DNA from: Auanema rhodensis
Lineage: Eukaryota; Nematoda; Chromadorea; Rhabditida; Rhabditidae
Reading direction: 5' to 3'
Length of the DNA stretch: 64,000 nt
Assembly (NCBI GenBank): GCA_964057225.1
Contig: OZ059894.1
Span: forward strand, 23,342,476 to 23,406,475
Numbering within the stretch: position 1 is the stretch's first letter; each line of letters opens with the position of its first letter. The position numbers were made by a program, and so were the translations under genes. The notes below the pieces were generated by a model. The model was not told where the DNA came from and did not search any database. It worked only from the letters and a program-made list of their open reading frames with translations. This document shows positions 62,129 to 64,000 of this stretch, piece by piece.

Positions 62129-64000
62129 AAAATTAGATTCCCCATGTCCATATTAGTCTAAAAACAAATTTTTATTGATATTGGTTCATGGTAACCATGA
62201 CTTTGAAACTTACGTGAACTTTAATTTATGCTAATTAAATGTACACGTGATGTGCACTTGGTATGTAACTCGCTTCACGTGAAAGATAAAGAGATGCGGT
62301 TTTCAAAATTAGATTCCCCATGTCCATATTAGTCTAAAAACAAATTTTTATTGATATTGGTGCATCGTAACCATGACTTTGAAATTTACGTGAACTTTAA
62401 TTTATGCTAATTAAATGTACACGTGATGTGCACTTGGTATGTAACTCGCTTCACGTGAAAGATGAAGAGATGCGGTTTTCAAAATTAGATTCCCCATGTC
62501 CATATTAGTCTAAAAACAAATTTTTATTGATATTGGTTCATGGTAACCATGACTTTGAAATTTACGTGAACTTTAATTTATGCTAATTAAATGTACACGT
62601 GATGTGCACTTGGTATGTAACTCGCTTCACGTGAAAGACAAAGAGATGCGGTTTTCAAAATTAGATTCCCCATGTCCATATTAGTCTAAAAACAAATTTT
62701 TATTGATATTGGTTCATGGTAACCATGACTTTGAAATTTACGTGAACTTTAATTTATGCTAATTAAATGTACACGTGATGTGCACTTGGTATGTAACTCG
62801 CTTCACGTGAAAGATAAAGAGATGCGGTTTTCAAAATTAGACTCCTCATGTCCATATTAGTTTAAAAACAAATTTTTATTGATATTGGTGCATGGTAACC
62901 ATGACTTTGAAATTTACGTGAACTTTAATTTATGCTAATTAAATGTACACGTGATGTGCACTTGGTATGTAACTCGCTTCACGTGAAAGATAAAGAGATG
63001 CGGTTTTCAAAATTAGATTCCCCATGTTCATATTAGTCTAAAAACAAATTTTTATTGATATTGGTGCATGGTAACCATGACTCTGAAATTTACGTGAACT
63101 TTAATTTATGCTAATTAAATGTACACGTGATGTTCACTGGGTATGTAACTCGCTTCACGTGAAAGATAAAGAGATGCGGTTTTCAAAATTAGATTCCCCA
63201 TGTCCATATTAGTCTAAAAACAAATTTTTATTGATATTGGTTCATGGTAACCATGTCTTTGAAATTTACGTGAACTTTAATTTATGCTAATTAAATGTAC
63301 ACGTGATGTGCACTTGGTATGTAACTCGCTTCACGTGAAAGATAAAGAGATGCGGTTTTCAAAATTAGATTCCCCATGTCCATATTAGTCTAAAAACAAA
63401 TTTTTATTGATATTGGTGCATGGTAACCATGACTTTGAAATTTACGTGAACTTTAATTTATGCTAATTAAATGTACACGTGATGTGCACTTGGTATGTAA
63501 CTCGCTTCACGTGAAAGATAAAGAGATGCGGTTTTCAAAATTAGATTCCCCATGTCCATATTAGTCTAAAAACAAATTTTTATTGATATTGGTGCATGGT
63601 AACCATGACTTTGGAATTTACGTGAACTTTAATTTATGCTAATTAAATGTACACGTGATGTGCACTTGGTATGTAACTCGCTTCACGTGAAAGATAAAGA
63701 GATGCGGTTTTCAAAATTAGATTCCCCATGTCCATATTAGTCTAAAAACAAATTTTTATTGATATTGGTTCATGGTAACCATGACTTTGAAATTTACGTG
63801 AACTTTAATTTATGCTAATTAAATGTACACGTGATGTGCACTTGGTATGTAACTCGCTTCACGTGAAAGATAAAGAGATGCGGTTTTCAAAATTAGATTC
63901 CCCATGTCCATCTTAGTCTAAAAACGAATTTTTATTGATATTGGTGCATGGTAATCATGACTTTGAAATTTACGTGAACTTTAGTTTATGCTAATTAAAT
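62129..64000 (+). repeat. Third entry into the right-hand subfamily, matches 52097-53968
   Basis: Monomers k353-k363 are W,X,C,C,Y,Z,G,B,B,C and the CATCTT monomer, matching k296-k306 at an offset of 10,032 bp. They include GACAAAG near 62638. R (k352) is joined directly to W, so S,T,U,V of the 13-monomer repeat are missing here. One private change is GATGAAG near 62463. The last monomer is cut at its position 112 by the window end. Confidence 0.88.

Larger units (their letters stand above)
1..64000 (+). repeat. 176-bp satellite DNA array, 363.6 monomers, all head-to-tail
   Basis: Every base belongs to a 176-bp monomer repeated in one orientation. Reading in steps of 176 from position 1, each monomer falls in register to the end; the ATG at monomer position 100 is at 100 and at 63988, exactly 363 repeats apart. 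Differences between monomers are substitutions only, usually one to six per monomer. Composition of the consensus is 26 C and 30 G in 176 bp. There is no transposon, inversion or unique spacer anywhere. The unit length (nucleosome core plus linker), uniform orientation and higher-order repeat structure are typical of centromeric or pericentromeric satellites in plants and animals; that location is inferred and cannot be proved from the sequence. Which strand is called plus is arbitrary. Confidence 0.98.

Noticed and set aside
1-64000. CRISPR array
   Set aside because: Repeats are 176 bp, directly abutting, without unique spacers, and no cas genes are present.
1-64000. Retrotransposon LTRs or other mobile elements within the array
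   Set aside because: Every monomer is in register with no insertion; there is no foreign sequence, target-site duplication or polyA tail.
1-64000. Telomeric or subtelomeric repeat, or rDNA spacer
   Set aside because: No TTAGGG- or TTTAGGG-type runs and no rRNA sequence are seen; the 176-bp unit is not organised around a gene.

Overview
The whole 64-kb window is one uninterrupted, single-orientation tandem array of a 176-bp, AT-rich (about 32% GC) satellite monomer. I count 363 full monomers plus a final 112-bp partial one. I see no protein gene, RNA gene, transposon, inversion or unique sequence. The organism is therefore a eukaryote, and the setting is most likely a centromeric or pericentromeric satellite block: nucleosome-sized monomer, head-to-tail order, higher-order repeats. 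I do not recognise the monomer as a named family. From memory it does not resemble human alpha satellite, Arabidopsis CEN180 or grass CentO/CentC, so I do not name a species or kingdom.

Numbering. Monomer k starts at 1+176k (k0 = 1, k363 = 63889), with position 1 at the AAAATTAGAT start. Phase is kept exactly from first to last base: the same ATG at monomer position 100 lies at 100, 34420, 37236, 57652 and 63988, all separated by whole multiples of 176. All variation I see is substitution. Recurrent variant classes, as differences from consensus type C, are: A (T14, T30, G59, T72); B (G58); D (T30, G58); E (T20); F (T12); G (T72); H (G27, A85) and H' (H plus T106); I (T30, G59, T72); J (G21, G58); K (G7, T30, G59, T72); L (T30, C31, G58); L' (L plus T90, T91, G95); M (A13, T14, T72); N (G26, usually with G58). 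Cc is C with C81. P to Z are variants private to the right-hand part.

Layout. 1-1760: a more divergent block with a 4-monomer rhythm. 1761-7744: mixed types, with a 5-monomer tandem duplication at 4049-5808 and a block repeated 27 monomers later. 7745-21824: two near-identical 7,040-bp (40-monomer) higher-order repeats in tandem, followed by a rearranged third partial copy to 25344. 25169-37136: short shuffled duplications with offsets of 8, 11, 12 and 25 monomers. 37313-38016: four adjacent N monomers. 37841-42768: a block copied again at 57729-62128. 42241-46816: a 13-monomer (2,288-bp) tandem duplication that starts a distinct variant subfamily. 46817-57200: that subfamily in two long copies. 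57201-64000: a return of the 37.8-kb block, then a third entry into the 42-kb subfamily.

What the array records is its own turnover: unequal crossover or conversion at many scales (1, 4, 5, 8, 11, 12, 13, 25, 27, 31-33, 40, 57 and 110-113 monomers). Several chimeric monomers mark the individual exchange points. Candidate functional elements are intrinsic to the monomer: CACGTG twice per repeat, three ACGTGA motifs 32-33 bp apart, and several short dyads. The six 60-residue open frames are chance readthroughs of the repeat and are not genes. All comparisons were made by eye, so difference counts are minimum estimates.
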